64,000 nucleotides of DNA, taken from positions 11,398,501 through 11,462,500 of the forward strand of contig JAPNXP010000001.1 of assembly GCA_028753945.1 (NCBI GenBank), given 5' to 3'. This stretch comes from Hexactinellida sp. DTS-2022 (taxonomy: Eukaryota; Porifera; Hexactinellida). A program made the position numbers and the translations under genes. Shown here one piece after another: positions 1-11,430 of this stretch (position 1 is its first letter; every line of letters begins with the position of its first letter). The notes beneath the pieces are model-generated. The model worked only from the letters and a program-made list of their open reading frames with translations, did not search any database and was not told the origin of the DNA.

Positions 1-1294
1 TGGTCTGCGCGGGCACGGCCCGGGCGGAGGGACCCAGGGCGGAGCGGCACTGCTCGTCAGCCGTCAGCTGTAGGAGCGGGCGCTGGACCCGAGTGGCGGG
101 TTCGTTGAGGAGGCAGGCGTCTCCGCCTCGCGACAGGTAGTCCGCAATGGAATGCTTCGCGCATTGTGACCACTCGAAGTGGTTTGTGGCTGGAGTTAAC
201 ACCCGAGACATAATGGAGGAGGTAGTGGGAACGCCAAACTGGCGACACTCGTCCGGGTTCTCGTCGTGGTAGGATCCGAAGAGGTGTCCCATCTCGTGTG
301 CCACCGTGGTGCCCGCCTGCACGAGGCCCTTGTCCCGGACCACCAGACAGGAGTAGGGCCCGGCGCACAGCCCCCCGATGTAGGCGCGGCCGACAACGGA
401 GCAGCGCTGGCCGGCCCGACAGAGGGAGCGGCGGGTGAAGAGCAGGGCCAAGTCGTGTGTGGGGAGTCCCTGACTCCCGTTGTTGCCGTGCTGCCAGGCG
501 CAGAAGCTGGGCAGGAAGCTCGTCGGTCTGTTTGTGTTCCAGGCAAAGGTGTCGGGGCCCGGGGAGGCGGAGAGGAGACGCGACACCACGAGGGAGAAGG
601 GCTGTCCGAGAGAGGGCTGGGACAGCAGGCCCGCCACTATGTTCATCACGGTGAGAGCGTAGCTCTCAGTGGCACTCCCGTGGTGCGACACCATCGTGCC
701 GTCTAGCACGACCAGGGACTCCAGGTAGTAGCGACCGCTCCTGGCGGCGGCGGCGCGAGCGGAGCGGAGCTGGGACTGTGCCACCTGGCCGAGCCACCCC
801 CGGTTGTCATGCAGCACCTCGGAGTATGTCTGCTCGTCTGCCACCTGGGTGTACACTAAGTGCGTCGCGTGCTGAGACCCGAAGAGTGGCTCTATGAAGT
901 GGTCCGTGTGGTTGAAGCTGAATAAGCCCCTCAGCTCGCCGTGGCAGGTCGACACAAAGGCGCGTGTGTCGCTGCAGCCGACACAATCCACGTGTCCCGT
1001 ATAGTGGCAGGGAGCGGAGACATTAGATTGCGACACAATGTGGTTGTTACTGTCGAAGTGTTGGTATACATATTCTGCGTGGAGTAGGTGCTGGTTTGGA
1101 ATCAAATTAAGTGTAACACTTTCCCCAAACACCTCTATGGCTATTTCTATTCCGTGAGTAGTGCCCTCTCCCAGAGATCGGACGGATCTGTGTGGATGCG
1201 ACACCAGAAGTGGCGTGGTGTGTCCCAGCTCACAGCTGATTAGCTGGGGACACAAAGATGAGATAAATAATAAAATCAAAAACTTGGTATTCAT
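1..1294 (-). CDS. ADAMTS-like secreted metalloprotease, 5' part (runs off left edge)
   Basis: An uninterrupted minus-strand frame opens at the ATG at 1294-1292 and is still open at base 1, giving about 431 residues. It starts with a hydrophobic signal peptide (MNTKFLILLFISSLCPQLIS). A reprolysin-type prodomain follows, with the typical STCHGELRGLFSF stretch ending in FIEPLFG. The M12B catalytic domain carries the zinc site HEMGHLFGSYHD (HExxH at 284-298) and a Met-turn SSIMSRV. The domain ends WSQCAKHSIADYLSRGG then ACLLNEP, the ADAMTS pattern rather than the ADAM one, and a disintegrin-like start (DEQCRSALGP) lies at the window edge. Family members are zinc endopeptidases that cut extracellular matrix. 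The expected thrombospondin repeats would lie outside the window, so ADAMTS versus a related reprolysin is not proven. No intron is seen in this part. Confidence 0.87.
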   Translation of the reverse strand, partial: MNTKFLILLFISSLCPQLISCELGHTTPLLVSHPHRSVRSLGEGTTHGIEIAIEVFGESVTLNLIPNQHLLHAEYVYQHFDSNNHIVSQSNVSAPCHYTGHVDCVGCSDTRAFVSTCHGELRGLFSFNHTDHFIEPLFGSQHATHLVYTQVADEQTYSEVLHDNRGWLGQVAQSQLRSARAAAARSGRYYLESLVVLDGTMVSHHGSATESYALTVMNIVAGLLSQPSLGQPFSLVVSRLLSASPGPDTFAWNTNRPTSFLPSFCAWQHGNNGSQGLPTHDLALLFTRRSLCRAGQRCSVVGRAYIGGLCAGPYSCLVVRDKGLVQAGTTVAHEMGHLFGSYHDENPDECRQFGVPTTSSIMSRVLTPATNHFEWSQCAKHSIADYLSRGGDACLLNEPATRVQRPLLQLTADEQCRSALGPSARAVPAQT

Positions 1295-1454
1295 TCCAAT
1301 TTATTGTTAATTAATTTGAACTGTTTTTGTTTGTATTTATAATAACTTTTGGAACAATATGTGCCCTATTAAGTGGCACAGCGACGTAGGAATTGAAAGT
1401 CATAGTGGTACGAGGACAAAATAAATGTATTAATAAATCATATTTATTTATTAA

Positions 1455-3283
1455 GTAATTGCTGACTAGTTCTTACTCTTGACGCAATGTAGTCCGTAAG
1501 GAATATTTCTGTATAAGCAATTATACAAAGTAACAATAAGGGACATACCTAATTTCCGGAACGGGACGGTACGGAACGGTACCATTCCGGAAAATCAAAG
1601 TACCTAAATTACGGAATTCCGCGGAATGGTTCCGGAAAATATGAATACCTAATTTCCGGAACGAAATTATTCCGGAAATTCAAATGCCTATTTTCCGGAA
1701 TATTCGATTCCGGAGATTATAAATGCCTAATTTCCGGAACAAATTTATTCCGGAAATTTAAATGCCTAATTTCCGGAATATACGATTCCGTTAATTTTGA
1801 TCCCTAATTTCCAGAGCAAAGATACCTCCTTTCACTTAATCAATCTTTAGTTGATCTATCCCAGCTCAAGAACCTAATTTAACAATTAAATTACTGGAAC
1901 CCTAACTATAAATAAATTACAGGAGTGGTATTAGTTGGACTTTCAATTAGGTAGTGAAGTCAGATTTCATCAGTATGTAATGCGTTCGTGCGTGAGAACA
2001 TTTGGTGATGGTGGTGCTCTACACCACCTTGTCTACAGTCTACACGTCCAACACGTGTCATTTAGTGTTTAGGGACTTACATACGTTTTTAATTAATGAT
2101 AACTCTTGTTGTAAAATGCACATTGTATCACTGCCCTCCTTCATGAGTGCGACATTTAGTTAGTATAGCTAATAATATTGTAATATTTTAAGGGGTCCTC
2201 TGCGCAGGTCGTATGCGGGTGCCGCCCCGCAAAATATTCAGATCCTTTGTCCTGCATGAACCCGTGAGTTGCGGGTTGCGAGTCCCGCATTTATTAATTT
2301 ATTAATAATTATATAAATCCCGCGCAGAGGTCGTCCCTATCACTGGACTGATCCCTACATTTAGCGATTTCGGACTAAGCGGGCCCTAAAACGCTAATGA
2401 TTTAGGGTCGGGGGTAAAAGAATAAAAATAGGAATTTTAGACGGGAAAGGAAGATTGGAAATTGGAAACACTATTTTGGTTTACTCGGGGTCTTAGTAGG
2501 GAATCCACGGGATTGCACATATCTTGCGATCGAGGGTTAAACCTATAACAATATACTCAATCTATGCAAAATTCGGGGTCCCTAAATCGCTAGCGATTTA
2601 GGGCACCACAAGAACACAAATTACACAATAGGTTAGCTATTTCGGCCCCTGGGTCCCTAAACGCCCTTACACCGGTTTGTTTCAGTTTATCTTGATTATT
2701 TAGTACAAAATAGTATATCAGAATGCAAGACCAAATGTTGTTAAAGATATAATAACCAATACCTTGAGGGTCTATCCCGTTCCGTAATTTAGGTACTTAA
2801 ATTTGCCGGAATGGTACCGTTCCGTAATTTAGGTACTTTGATTTTCCGGAATGGTACCGTTCCATACCGTCCCGTTCCGGAAATTAGGTATGTCCCAAAT
2901 AAGTACGAGTTCAATTTTGGCTACATATTCAGTCACTAAGGGAGCATAAAGTAAGAATATGTCCGCTACGTAATATCAGCAATTATAGTTCGTAGATTTT
3001 ATCTGAAAAATGATCAATTCTGCTCCAATAATATTAATCTACCACACACTCGTAGGCAATATTTCAATTAAATTAGCACAGAATTACTTTATCAGGAGTT
3101 TCAGGTAAAATCTGCAAACTATAATTATATTACGTAGCGGACGTATTCATATTTTCTGCTCCCTTAGTGACTAAATATGTAGCCATAATGTAACTCACAC
3201 TTATTTGTTCTTTGTGTAATTTGCTTATACATAAATATAAACCTTACATGTAGTGAGTGTAAGAACTGTCAGTAATTACAGTA
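1455..3283. mobile_element. Long-TIR element, interrupted in its left arm by a second element
   Basis: Left arm 1455-1539 plus 2897-2985 and right arm about 3100-3283 are inverted copies of each other. Landmarks on the left are AGTTCTTAC, TGTATAAGCAA, GGCTACATAT, CACTAAGGGAGCA and GTCCGCTACGTAAT; each reappears inverted on the right in the reverse order. The arms diverge moderately. No coding capacity is seen. It reads as a non-autonomous inverted-repeat element. Its left arm is split by the element at 1540-2896, which must therefore be younger. Confidence 0.72.
1540..2896. mobile_element. TTCCGGAA-rich TIR element (1.36 kb), non-coding
   Basis: It begins GGGACATACCTAATTTCCGG and ends with the inverted form (CCGGAAATTAGGTATGTCCC). 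The next 70-100 bases inward are also inverted copies, including GGAACGGTACCATTCCGG. The left subterminal region (1550-1815) is an array of degenerate units of roughly 40-60 bases, each with CCTAATTTCCGGAA. Inner sequence includes a GC-rich pair CCTCTGCGCAGG / CGCGCAGAGG (about 2195-2330) and repeats of CCCTAAA...GCGATTTAGGG. There is no ORF. AATAA lies immediately outside the left end and one base outside the right end, so a short target duplication is possible but not clean. A one-ended relative lies at 32807-32850. Confidence 0.75.
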
Positions 3284-3360
3284 GAACTCGGTTAAGACGT
3301 ACCACCCTGGGAAAGAAGAAAAGTACGTAACTAACCGAGGTACGTCTTATCCGTATGCAT
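3284..3360. repeat. Tigger/pogo-like TIR remnant
   Basis: The sequence CAGTAGAACTCGGTTAAGACG is the left terminus typical of the many CAGT-ended elements in this window (compare 34122, 48397, 62044). A partial inverted counterpart (GGTACGTCCTATCCGAGTACG) is seen near 4674-4694, on the far side of the palindrome at 3481-4566. Confidence 0.5.
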
Positions 3361-3480
3361 AATCCACAAGTCGAAATACTGACTTGGTCAATGATATGAA
3401 TACGGTGTAGGGTATTCAAGTCTTTAATTAATTAACATATGTACTACTCAACGATGAAGTAAAGTATTTTAGTTTGTCAC

Positions 3481-4566
3481 ACCATAGCATTCTATACTCT
3501 AAGGCTAAGCAATGCCGCCGTTGAATGGACTTGGACCATGGATGAACTAGTAAATTGTCAACTAGTCTAAATATATGCAATGCAATTATTCTTCGAAATG
3601 AGTAATCCAGGGTGCTTCTACTTATGTAATAGTTTTATATAAAGGTGGTCATGACAAGACGCATATTTTTTGAGGTGCCACTTGTCGAAATTACGTCACC
3701 GTATTATCTATCTAATAGGCAAAATATGCCAAAACTTTGAACGCATGTAAAATGTTCAATTTCGCTTTTTCAAACAAATTGCTGTGATAAACCCATCTAG
3801 GAGCTATTTTACATAAAATATCTGACTCAATTATGGAATGTTACCACATTCCTCTGTTGCCTTGGAAACGTGAATTCAATGATTGAGGTAATATCTCGAG
3901 TAGGAATATAGTTACAGCTTAGTCAATGGATCCAATCGATAGCCCGTCCTTAACTTCCTATTCAATGATAAACATTTCGATGCTCTATCTCCAACCAATT
4001 TTCTCAGATTTGTGATTATTGTAAAATACATTCAAATGATTATACACGTTTTGCATAAAATTGGTTGGAGATGGAGCATCGAAATGTATTATCATTGAAT
4101 AGGAAGTTAAGGACGGGCTATCGATTGGATCCATTGACTAAGCTGTGACTATATTCCTACTCGAGATATTACCTCAATCATTGAATTCACGTTTCCAAGG
4201 CAACAGAGGAATGTGGTGACATTCCATAATTGAGTCTGAGATATTTTATGTAAAATAGCTCCTAGATGGGTTTATCACAGCAATTTGTTTGAAAAAGCGA
4301 AATTGAACATTTTACATGCGTTCAAAGTTTTGGCATATTTTGCCTATTAGATAATACGGTGACGTCATTTCGACAAGTGGCACCTCAAAAAATATGCGTC
4401 TTGTACATGACCACCTTTATATAAAACAATTACATAAGTAGAAGCACCCTGGATTACTTATTTCGAAGAATAATTGCATCGCATATATTTTGTTGACTAT
4501 ACTAGTTCATCCATGGTCCAAGTCCATTCAACCGCGGCATTGCCTTAGAGTATAGAATGCTATGGT
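3481..4566. repeat. 1.1-kb near-perfect palindrome (foldback element)
   Basis: Arms of about 520 bases (3481-4002 and 4057-4566) are inverted copies with only scattered mismatches and small indels. They flank a loop of about 54 bases. Matching landmarks are ACCATAGCATTCTATAC / GTATAGAATGCTATGGT at the ends and CCAACCAATTTT / AAAATTGGTTGG at the loop. No ORF lies inside. A foldback transposon or an inverted duplication that captured unique sequence would both look like this. Confidence 0.88.
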
Positions 4567-5257
4567 CACACTAAAACCAAATACTAACTGAGTTCTGTTG
4601 ATACTTTTCTAGAGTACGTGTACGACTAACCAAATTATAATAAATACATTTTATTTACTTGGGAATATAAATTGGTACGTCCTATCCGAGTACGTAATTA
4701 TTTATACAAAATATTTATAACTAGCGCGCTTCGCTTGCTAGGTCGCTTCGCGGCAGAACACAACCACACACCAACCGCTTCGCGGTTGGTGTGTGGTTTA
4801 TATACTCCTAATATTGATTATAAAGCGTAAATAGGCCTAAATAGTCAAATTTAACAATGTGAAATTTTAATGATTACGTCATCATGCGATAATGAGTTAG
4901 CATAGTGGCGATCTGGTGTGACCACCATGTCCGCATCATTAATGTGCATGTTCTATTAAATTTTCAGATTTTTATCTCTTAATTAAAGGGCGCGAATTAT
5001 GTGCGATTAAGTGAATTTTCAGGGTTCTCGAAATGTGACAATGACGTCATAACTTGTCGAGGTGTGAGAAATTTTGAGTGGAAACCTCAACTTGTTGGCG
5101 GGTGCCAAAAGTTACCCCTATATGCCAAAAATCACATTTGGAAACCGGAAAACCTAATGCTTTTTCAATTATAAAATTGGAGCCTCTCAGACTCAAGTTA
5201 AAACCCCGAGATCGCGACGTTCCAGTCCTTTTCTAAAGGAGTCTATGGATTATATCA
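4567..5257. other. Non-coding stretch with one GC-rich hairpin
   Basis: No gene is seen. Bases 4716-4760 are rich in GCTTCGC words, and 4762-4798 is a perfect hairpin (stem AACCACACACCAACC, loop GCTTCGC). Such GAAGC-rich hairpins elsewhere in this window mark the 3' ends of Helentron-like elements, so this may be a relic of one. Confidence 0.5.
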
Positions 5258-5350
5258 CCTTATATAGGAAATTAACGCGCCATGAAATTAACGCGACGGA
5301 AATTAACGCGAATTGGAGCAATTCGCGTTAAAATTTCCTATAATAAGGTA
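5258..5350. mobile_element. Short TIR element, AATTAACGCG family
   Basis: The 93-base unit runs from ACCTTATATAGGAAATTAACG to its inverted form CGTTAAAATTTCCTATAATAAGGT. It has internal repeats of GAAATTAACGCG. A longer member with the same termini lies at 41128-41395. Confidence 0.65.
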
Positions 5351-6110
5351 CTTCTCCGAGAATATTCTTGCACAATGGATTCATACACTGACATATTAAT
5401 TATGATTAATTCAGTTTGTATTTAACATATAGAGGTGCTTCCAATTCGTTTATAGGGGTTATCAAGTGCGCTGAATTCAAATACTGTATTATAGAAATAT
5501 TCAATTTAAATTATTAATTATTGCAAATAATTGAACTAAATTTATTTTGCTGTACATAATAATGGATTAATGGTGTTAAATTATTAATTAATTAATTAAA
5601 TATTTAGACTAATTAGCCAAATTAGATTAATCTCAGAGATGATATATTATAGAAACAAACTTCCAATTTATCAATTGATCCTTATGCCACATAACACCTC
5701 TACAAATGGGTCTTGACACCTTGAAGTGTTGATGACATCGTCAAAAAAATCTGTTTTTACAATTTTGTAAATTCTATATTTCGAATGGGTTGGTTGGTGT
5801 TGGGTGATCACCCAACACGCAAATAAAAAATGCTGACTCATCACTTATTATATTCTACTGAAACTTGAATATCTTTGAAATGAAGTGAGCTAAAACGAAA
5901 CTTCCAACTCACTAAGGGTCGTTACCTTCGAAACACCTTTCTGAAATGGTTTAACACCTTCATTGTGGTGATTACATGTCGAAAAAAAATCCAAAATTGC
6001 AGCTGTGCAGACAGCATTTCCTTTGGAGGAACTATCAATTAACCAACCAACTAAATATAGTGCCTGCAAAGGATCATGCGTCGGTGTGCCGACAGCATTC
6101 GTAACTGAAA
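5351..6110. repeat. AT-rich region with fragments of a GTCGGCACAGC-type MITE
   Basis: No gene is seen from 5351 to 5985, only AT-rich sequence with a repeat fragment at 5697-5750 (ACACCTTGAAGTGTTGATGACATC). From 5925 to about 6100 there is a member of a MITE family that also occurs at about 8700-8915, 33053-33322 and 45489-45615. Its core reads CCAAAATTGCAGCTGTGC on one side and its inverted form on the other, with TTTGGAGG / CCTCCAAA nearer the centre. The right terminus of this copy is lost where the NHL pseudogene begins. Confidence 0.65.
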
Positions 6111-6115
6111 CTAAA

Positions 6116-7212
6116 ATGGCCACTAATATGCCTACAAATGTTATTTCCGATAAAATGGCACATTTCGACAATGTCGCCACAATCATCCACCAAACATTTG
6201 GTTCCCTAATCGATCAGCTGATCGAAAGGAGGGACGCTCTCCTCCAGAGGGTCCGTGAGCTGCGAGAGGACCACACGAACAAAGAGGCCACTCGTATCGC
6301 TGCCATAGAAGAACTGGAAAGGGTACAGCAACAAATGATGGAAATGAGCATAAAGGTAAACCCAAACCTAGAGTTCCATGAACAGGCCACACAATTCTAC
6401 CAACAGGGCATTAAGAAACTGGGACCATCTCCATCTGCCACATTCCTATGTCCCGTCTTCAGGTGTGAAAATAAGGACACAATCCGACAGCTGATATCCT
6501 AGCTAGGAGAGATAGTCCCGTGTGAGATACCGGACTATTTTCTCAAGCGAGAACCGGTATTAACAGCTGGGAAGTTAGGAAGAGGTGTTAATGAGTTGTT
6601 GAATGCCAGAGGAATAGCAATCGATGAATCCACTGAGCTAATGTATGTAACAGACACTGAGAACAGGCGCGTGCAAATAGTGTCGTTAAAGGGAGAGTTT
6701 GTGGCACAATTCAGGAATGATATGCCCTCGGATCCATGGGGAATATCTGTTAATAAACTTACGGAGATGTGTTAGTTGCAGATAGCGACAACAACAGAGT
6801 GCACGCATACTCGAAACTCCTTAAATTCAAGTCCTGCATCGGAATAGAACAGCTTTTTAACCCTAGAGACGTTAAGCTGTCAGCTGAACGAATCGTCGCG
6901 TCAGACAGGAGTCCCAAATGTGTCCATTTCTTCTCTCGAGAAGGACACCCCCTCAGTTCCTGTGTCTCTCTAGGTACAGAGGACAGTTTGGTCGCTGACC
7001 CTTCCTTCTTCTGTTTGGACTCAGCTGGCAATATTATCATTAGCGACAATGAGATTAATGCCATCATGATATATACGGAATCTGGACAGCATATTCACTC
7101 CTTGGGAAGGAAAGGGGAGGGAAGGGGAGAGTTTGTTTGGACCTGTGGAGTTTGTATCTCCAAATTAGGAATTATTTGTGTTGTATCTTATAATCCTAAC
7201 TATCCTCTGTAA
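6116..7212 (+). pseudogene. Coiled-coil + NHL-repeat protein, broken copy 1
   Basis: From the ATG at 6116 the frame encodes an N-terminal coiled coil (LIDQLIERRDALLQRVRELR) and an FHEQATQFYQQGIKKLGPS linker. A TAG at 6500-6502 then stops it; the inverted paralogue at 9354-10580 has CAG there. The frame resumes with NHL repeats (RRVQIVSLKGEF). It breaks again near 6755-6765, where roughly 140 bases present in the paralogue are missing and the frame shifts, and then continues (VADSDNNRVHAYSKLLKFKS) to a stop at 7212. NHL repeats form a beta-propeller used for RNA or protein binding in TRIM-NHL proteins. No RING or B-box precedes the coiled coil. Two independent lesions make this a pseudogene. 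Confidence 0.85.
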
Positions 7213-9353
7213 TGTTTCTAGTTTGTTTATTTGTTGATTATATTAAAAGATGTGACTGAATATTTGTCAAATGAAACTGTTTTTGTTTAATTAAAATATC
7301 ATATATGGGGACGTACATAACGCTTCCAAAGGGGCGAATGGGGTACCAAAACATGTTCTTAGTTACAGATGTATAATATTCTAATAAAATCAGTTTATTG
7401 TAAAAGCGAACTTTTTCTATACTCTTTTCACTTTGTTCATTTTCGTACTCCACGCTTCGTCATACAATAAAATATTTCACATGCTAAAAAATTACTTTAT
7501 ATTTCAGTTGTTTATGCTTAAAATGTGTACGTTAATACATGTTATAAGTATTATATGAGAGAAAAATCACGTACGTATTATGTAACTTTTCCATTAACTA
7601 TGGCCTAAAAAAATTCACTTCCACCTGTTGAATCTATAAAATGTTACAAAAATTGTATGCACAAAACTCCTAAAATTAGATTACATAATACCTCAGTAAA
7701 CAGAATACGAAACCTTTTTGATTGTGTAAAATTAATTCCGTTTAATTTCTATACATTTTAGTATAATGGACCACTATGAAGCTAACTATATTCCATAGCA
7801 TTTCTATAATTACAACTATCCAATTCCTATGGATACCTTTTGTCTTGGTGACTACAAAATGGCAGAATACTCCTCCAGTAATTGTTGGTTTCGTTGTTGT
7901 TGTTGTTTGAATTCAAAAGTTACTTAGTTATGTTATGTTAAGGCATCTACTTGCACGTTTTTTATTCATTATGTAAATTCGTATCATCGTATGATCTACA
8001 AGATGGAAAATACCAACCGTACTTATACTTAACTTAATCGTGTGGGTTTTTCCATTTCCATCTTCCTTATTTTGAGGTATAACATTTGAGAATTGCGGAA
8101 TCCGCGATTATTATTCACTAAAAGATGATTCGAACGAACAAAACTTCCAGCATGACTGAAAGCAATTTGTATACGCCACACAGTTTTAAGATGATATGTT
8201 AAGAGAGCGACATGCGTTTGAATTGATATTCAACTTTATACGGTTAAGTTTTAGAGATATTAAAGCTAGTTGTGGTCTCGATACGTATTCATATTTGAAA
8301 TTCGAAGTGTAGCTTATTAAACTCATGACATTAGTATACACTTTTATTTAATGTTACTTACTCCTATCAGTTAATTACATCGAAGGTAAGGGTATCACTA
8401 GAATTTTCGAAAGAACAACAATAACAAGTTTAACACAAACAGACAGTGTGCATGAGAAGTTATGGATACATTCCTTAGTGACACATATATATATGTGTTT
8501 TTAGCGTTCCTGCTAATCTTATCATATTCGCGGCTTTTATCAAGATCTCGCCAATTTGGGAAAAAAGCTTCTCACGCTATTATGACCCAACATACTTCAC
8601 GTCCACGCGCGAAAACTGTTTTATGAAGTATAAGAAACACTTCATAAAACAGATTGTGACTCTGTTATAGAAGATGTAATTTAGCCCATAACATTAGTAA
8701 CCCCGAAACACCTGAAATGGTTAAACATCTCTATAGTAATGATGACATCATTATGGCAGATTATAACTTATATTTATTTTCAGAAGAAATCTAAAATTAT
8801 AGCTGTGACGACTGCATTTTCTTTTTGAGGCACTTTCAATCAACCAACAACCAAAATAGTGCCTCCAAAGGAATATTCTGTCGGTACAACTGTAATTTTA
8901 GATTTTTCTGGAATGAATTTAATAAGCGGGCAACATAAGAAACCAAGTTATGTTTATAAACCATATTAGCGATACCAACTGGAGGTTCTAACATGTACAA
9001 ATCAGTCATTTAGTGGAACAGCTTAAATGACCCATATTCTTTAACAATTCAAATACTGTATTTAGTACTATTTACTCGACTATTAGCCCACTCTCGTAAC
9101 ATTACCTAACCCGAATTATTGCCCCTATCCCTAAAGGGTAAATTTATCGAGAATTAAATGTTCAATATACAGTATACTCCGCTTAATAAAGCCACCAAGT
9201 AATAGATTTCTCCGCATAAAAATTCACAAGATTAATAGGATAGAATTACAGTTTGACTCAAAAAATTTGCGGTTAGTTTCATTTGACTCTTATTCCTTCC
9301 GCGACATTTAATTAATAGAACCAATCAATAAACAAATAATGAAAACAAACAAA
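7213..9353. other. Gene-free AT-rich interval between inverted NHL copies
   Basis: No gene is recognised. Around 8700-8915 there is a copy of the GTCGGCACAGC-type MITE (AAATCTAAAATTATAGCTGTG on one side, its inverted form ending AATTTTAGATTTTT on the other). Around 9170-9260 lies a decayed CAGT-ended Tigger-like fragment (ATACTCCGCTTAATAAAGCC, then GATTTCTCCGC). The interval forms the spacer of an inverted pair of NHL genes. Confidence 0.5.
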
Positions 9354-10580
9354 TTAGAAACATTGCAAAGGATAATTAGGATTATCGGACACAACACAAA
9401 TTATTCCTAAGTTGGAAATACAAACTCCAAGGGGCTTGATAAACTCTCCCCTTCCCTCCCCTTCTCTTCCCAAGGTGTGAATATGCTTTCCAGATTCCGT
9501 ATATACGTTAATGGCATTAATCTCTTGGTCGCAAATGATAATATTGCCAGCTGAGTCCAAACAAAAGAAGATAGGCCTAGCGACCAAACTGTCCCCTGTC
9601 CCTAGAGAGACACAGGAACTGAGGGGGTGTCCTTCTCGAGAGAAGAAATGGACACATTTGGGACTCCTGTCTAACACGACAATTCGTTCAGCTGACAGCT
9701 TAACGTCTCTAGGGTTAAACAGCTGTTCTATTCCGATGCAGGACTTGAATTTAAGGAGTTTCGAGTATACGCACACTCTGTTGTTGTCGCTATCTGCAAC
9801 TAACACATTTCCGTTAGTGTCGATACAAAGTCCACGGGGACAGTCCAACTCTCCTTCCATGTTGCCTTCAGTTCCAGTTCTGTTGATGAGTTTGCAATCT
9901 TTCTTTCGGAACTGTAACAATGCATTATGCCCTATGTCGGTTACGAATATGGATTCATTATTAACAGCTATTCCCCATGGACTCCTGAGCTTATCATTCC
10001 CGAATTGTGTCACAAACTCTCCCTTTAAAGACACTATTTGCACACGATTGTTCCAACAATCTGCTATATACAGTAGCTCATCGAATGCTATTCCTGCGGC
10101 TTTCAACTCATTAGTACCTCTTCCTAACTTCCCAGCTGTTAATACTGGTTCTCGCTTGAGAGAATAGTCCGGTATCTCACACGGGACTATCTCTCCTAGC
10201 TGGGATATCAGCTGTCGGATTGTGTCCTTATTTTGACACCTGAAGACGGGACATAGGAATGTGGCAGATGGTCCCAGTTTCTTAATGCCCTGTTGGTAGA
10301 ATTGTGTGGCCTGTTCATGGAACTCTAGGTTTGGGTTTACCTTTATGCTCATTTCCATCATTTGTTGCTGTACCCTTTCCAGTTCTTCTATGGCAGCGAT
10401 ACGAGTGGCTTCTTTGTTCCTGTGGTCCTCTCGCAGCTCACGGACCCTCTGGAGGAGAGCGTCCCTCCTTTCGATCAGCTGATCGATTAGGGAACCAAAT
10501 GTTTAGTGGATGATTGTGGCGACATTGTCGAAATGTGCCATTTTATCGGAAATAACATTTGTAGGCATATTAGTGGCCAT
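9354..10580 (-). pseudogene. Coiled-coil + NHL-repeat protein, broken copy 2 (inverted)
   Basis: The natural start, by comparison with the 6116 copy, is the ATG at 10580-10578. Codon 26 is TAA (10505-10503) where the paralogue has CAA, and the rest is open to 9354. From the first downstream ATG (10361) a 335-residue product is possible. That product would lack the coiled coil but keep the linker and an NHL propeller with segments such as ADCWNNRVQIVSLKGEFVTQF and DSDNNRVCVYSKLL. This copy retains the block deleted in copy 1. The start and propeller match copy 1 closely, so the two derive from a recent inverted duplication. It is either a single-nonsense pseudogene or a gene now read as an N-terminally shortened protein; I favour pseudogene. 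Confidence 0.78.
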
Positions 10581-11430
10581 TTTAGTTTCAGTTACGAATT
10601 GAGTTTATTCAAATAATATAATTAATCTAATACGGATCTAACTTATACTTTTGTAATTTGAGAATACCAAAGTACGTCAATGGTTGGCATTGTTGCTATG
10701 GTGATATCTGTAAAGTTAGGGAATTTTTCTTGGTTAGTTGTGTCTACTATTATGACTCAATTAGAATAATCTAGAATTGTTTATCGGTTCAAAGTAGTTT
10801 TACAAGTTTTTGAAAAATTCACTTTTTACCACAAATAACTGTTCCAATTCTTATCCTACAGACCAATATTGTGTTTTTCCAAAACTTAGTTGATTTGTGA
10901 TTAGGATTATACGATTTAATGCAAACAATACTTGTTTTTAGTGTGCTTCTTCTAGTCGTTATAGTAGGGTCCTACTATAGTTTTATACTATAAGTGCAAA
11001 GTATTGAATTTACCTCTGTCGGACTTTCGGCCGGCCGGCCGTACGCGATGGCCTGACTAGACCATTGGTGATAGAGATTTAAAATTTGGACAGGAGATAT
11101 AAAATTTCCTGGAGATGATCCCCTCGAAGTCCGATTTCTCAATTTCGCTTTTGTTCGTCAGTTATATTAAACTTATAACGAAATTTGTATTCTGGTCCAG
11201 TGACTCTTTGATAATTCGAATTAGTTATTGAAAATATAGAGGTTGTATTCTCCTAAGGATGTTCTTTCTATATATCAATTAAAATTATTAGGTCGCTAAT
11301 CAATTCTACGTTTTACGGTTTTTTAAATAAATCAGCCATCTTCTCCATATTGTAATCACTCTATAGTACAGTAGAACCTCCCAGATCCGGACCTCTCAGA
11401 ACCGGGCACCTCCTTAAACCGGGCAACATA
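10581..11430. other. Gene-free region
   Basis: I see no gene. A short palindrome of GGCC units (CGGCCGGCCGGCCG, about 11031-11042) and a CAGT-type terminus at 11368-11430 (CAGTAGAACCTCCCAGATCC, followed by repeats of CCGG and ACC words) are the only structured parts. The latter resembles the left end of a Tigger-like MITE whose right end I cannot find. Confidence 0.4.

Noticed and set aside
9511-10167. 218-codon plus-strand frame
   Set aside because: Antisense of the NHL propeller in copy 2.
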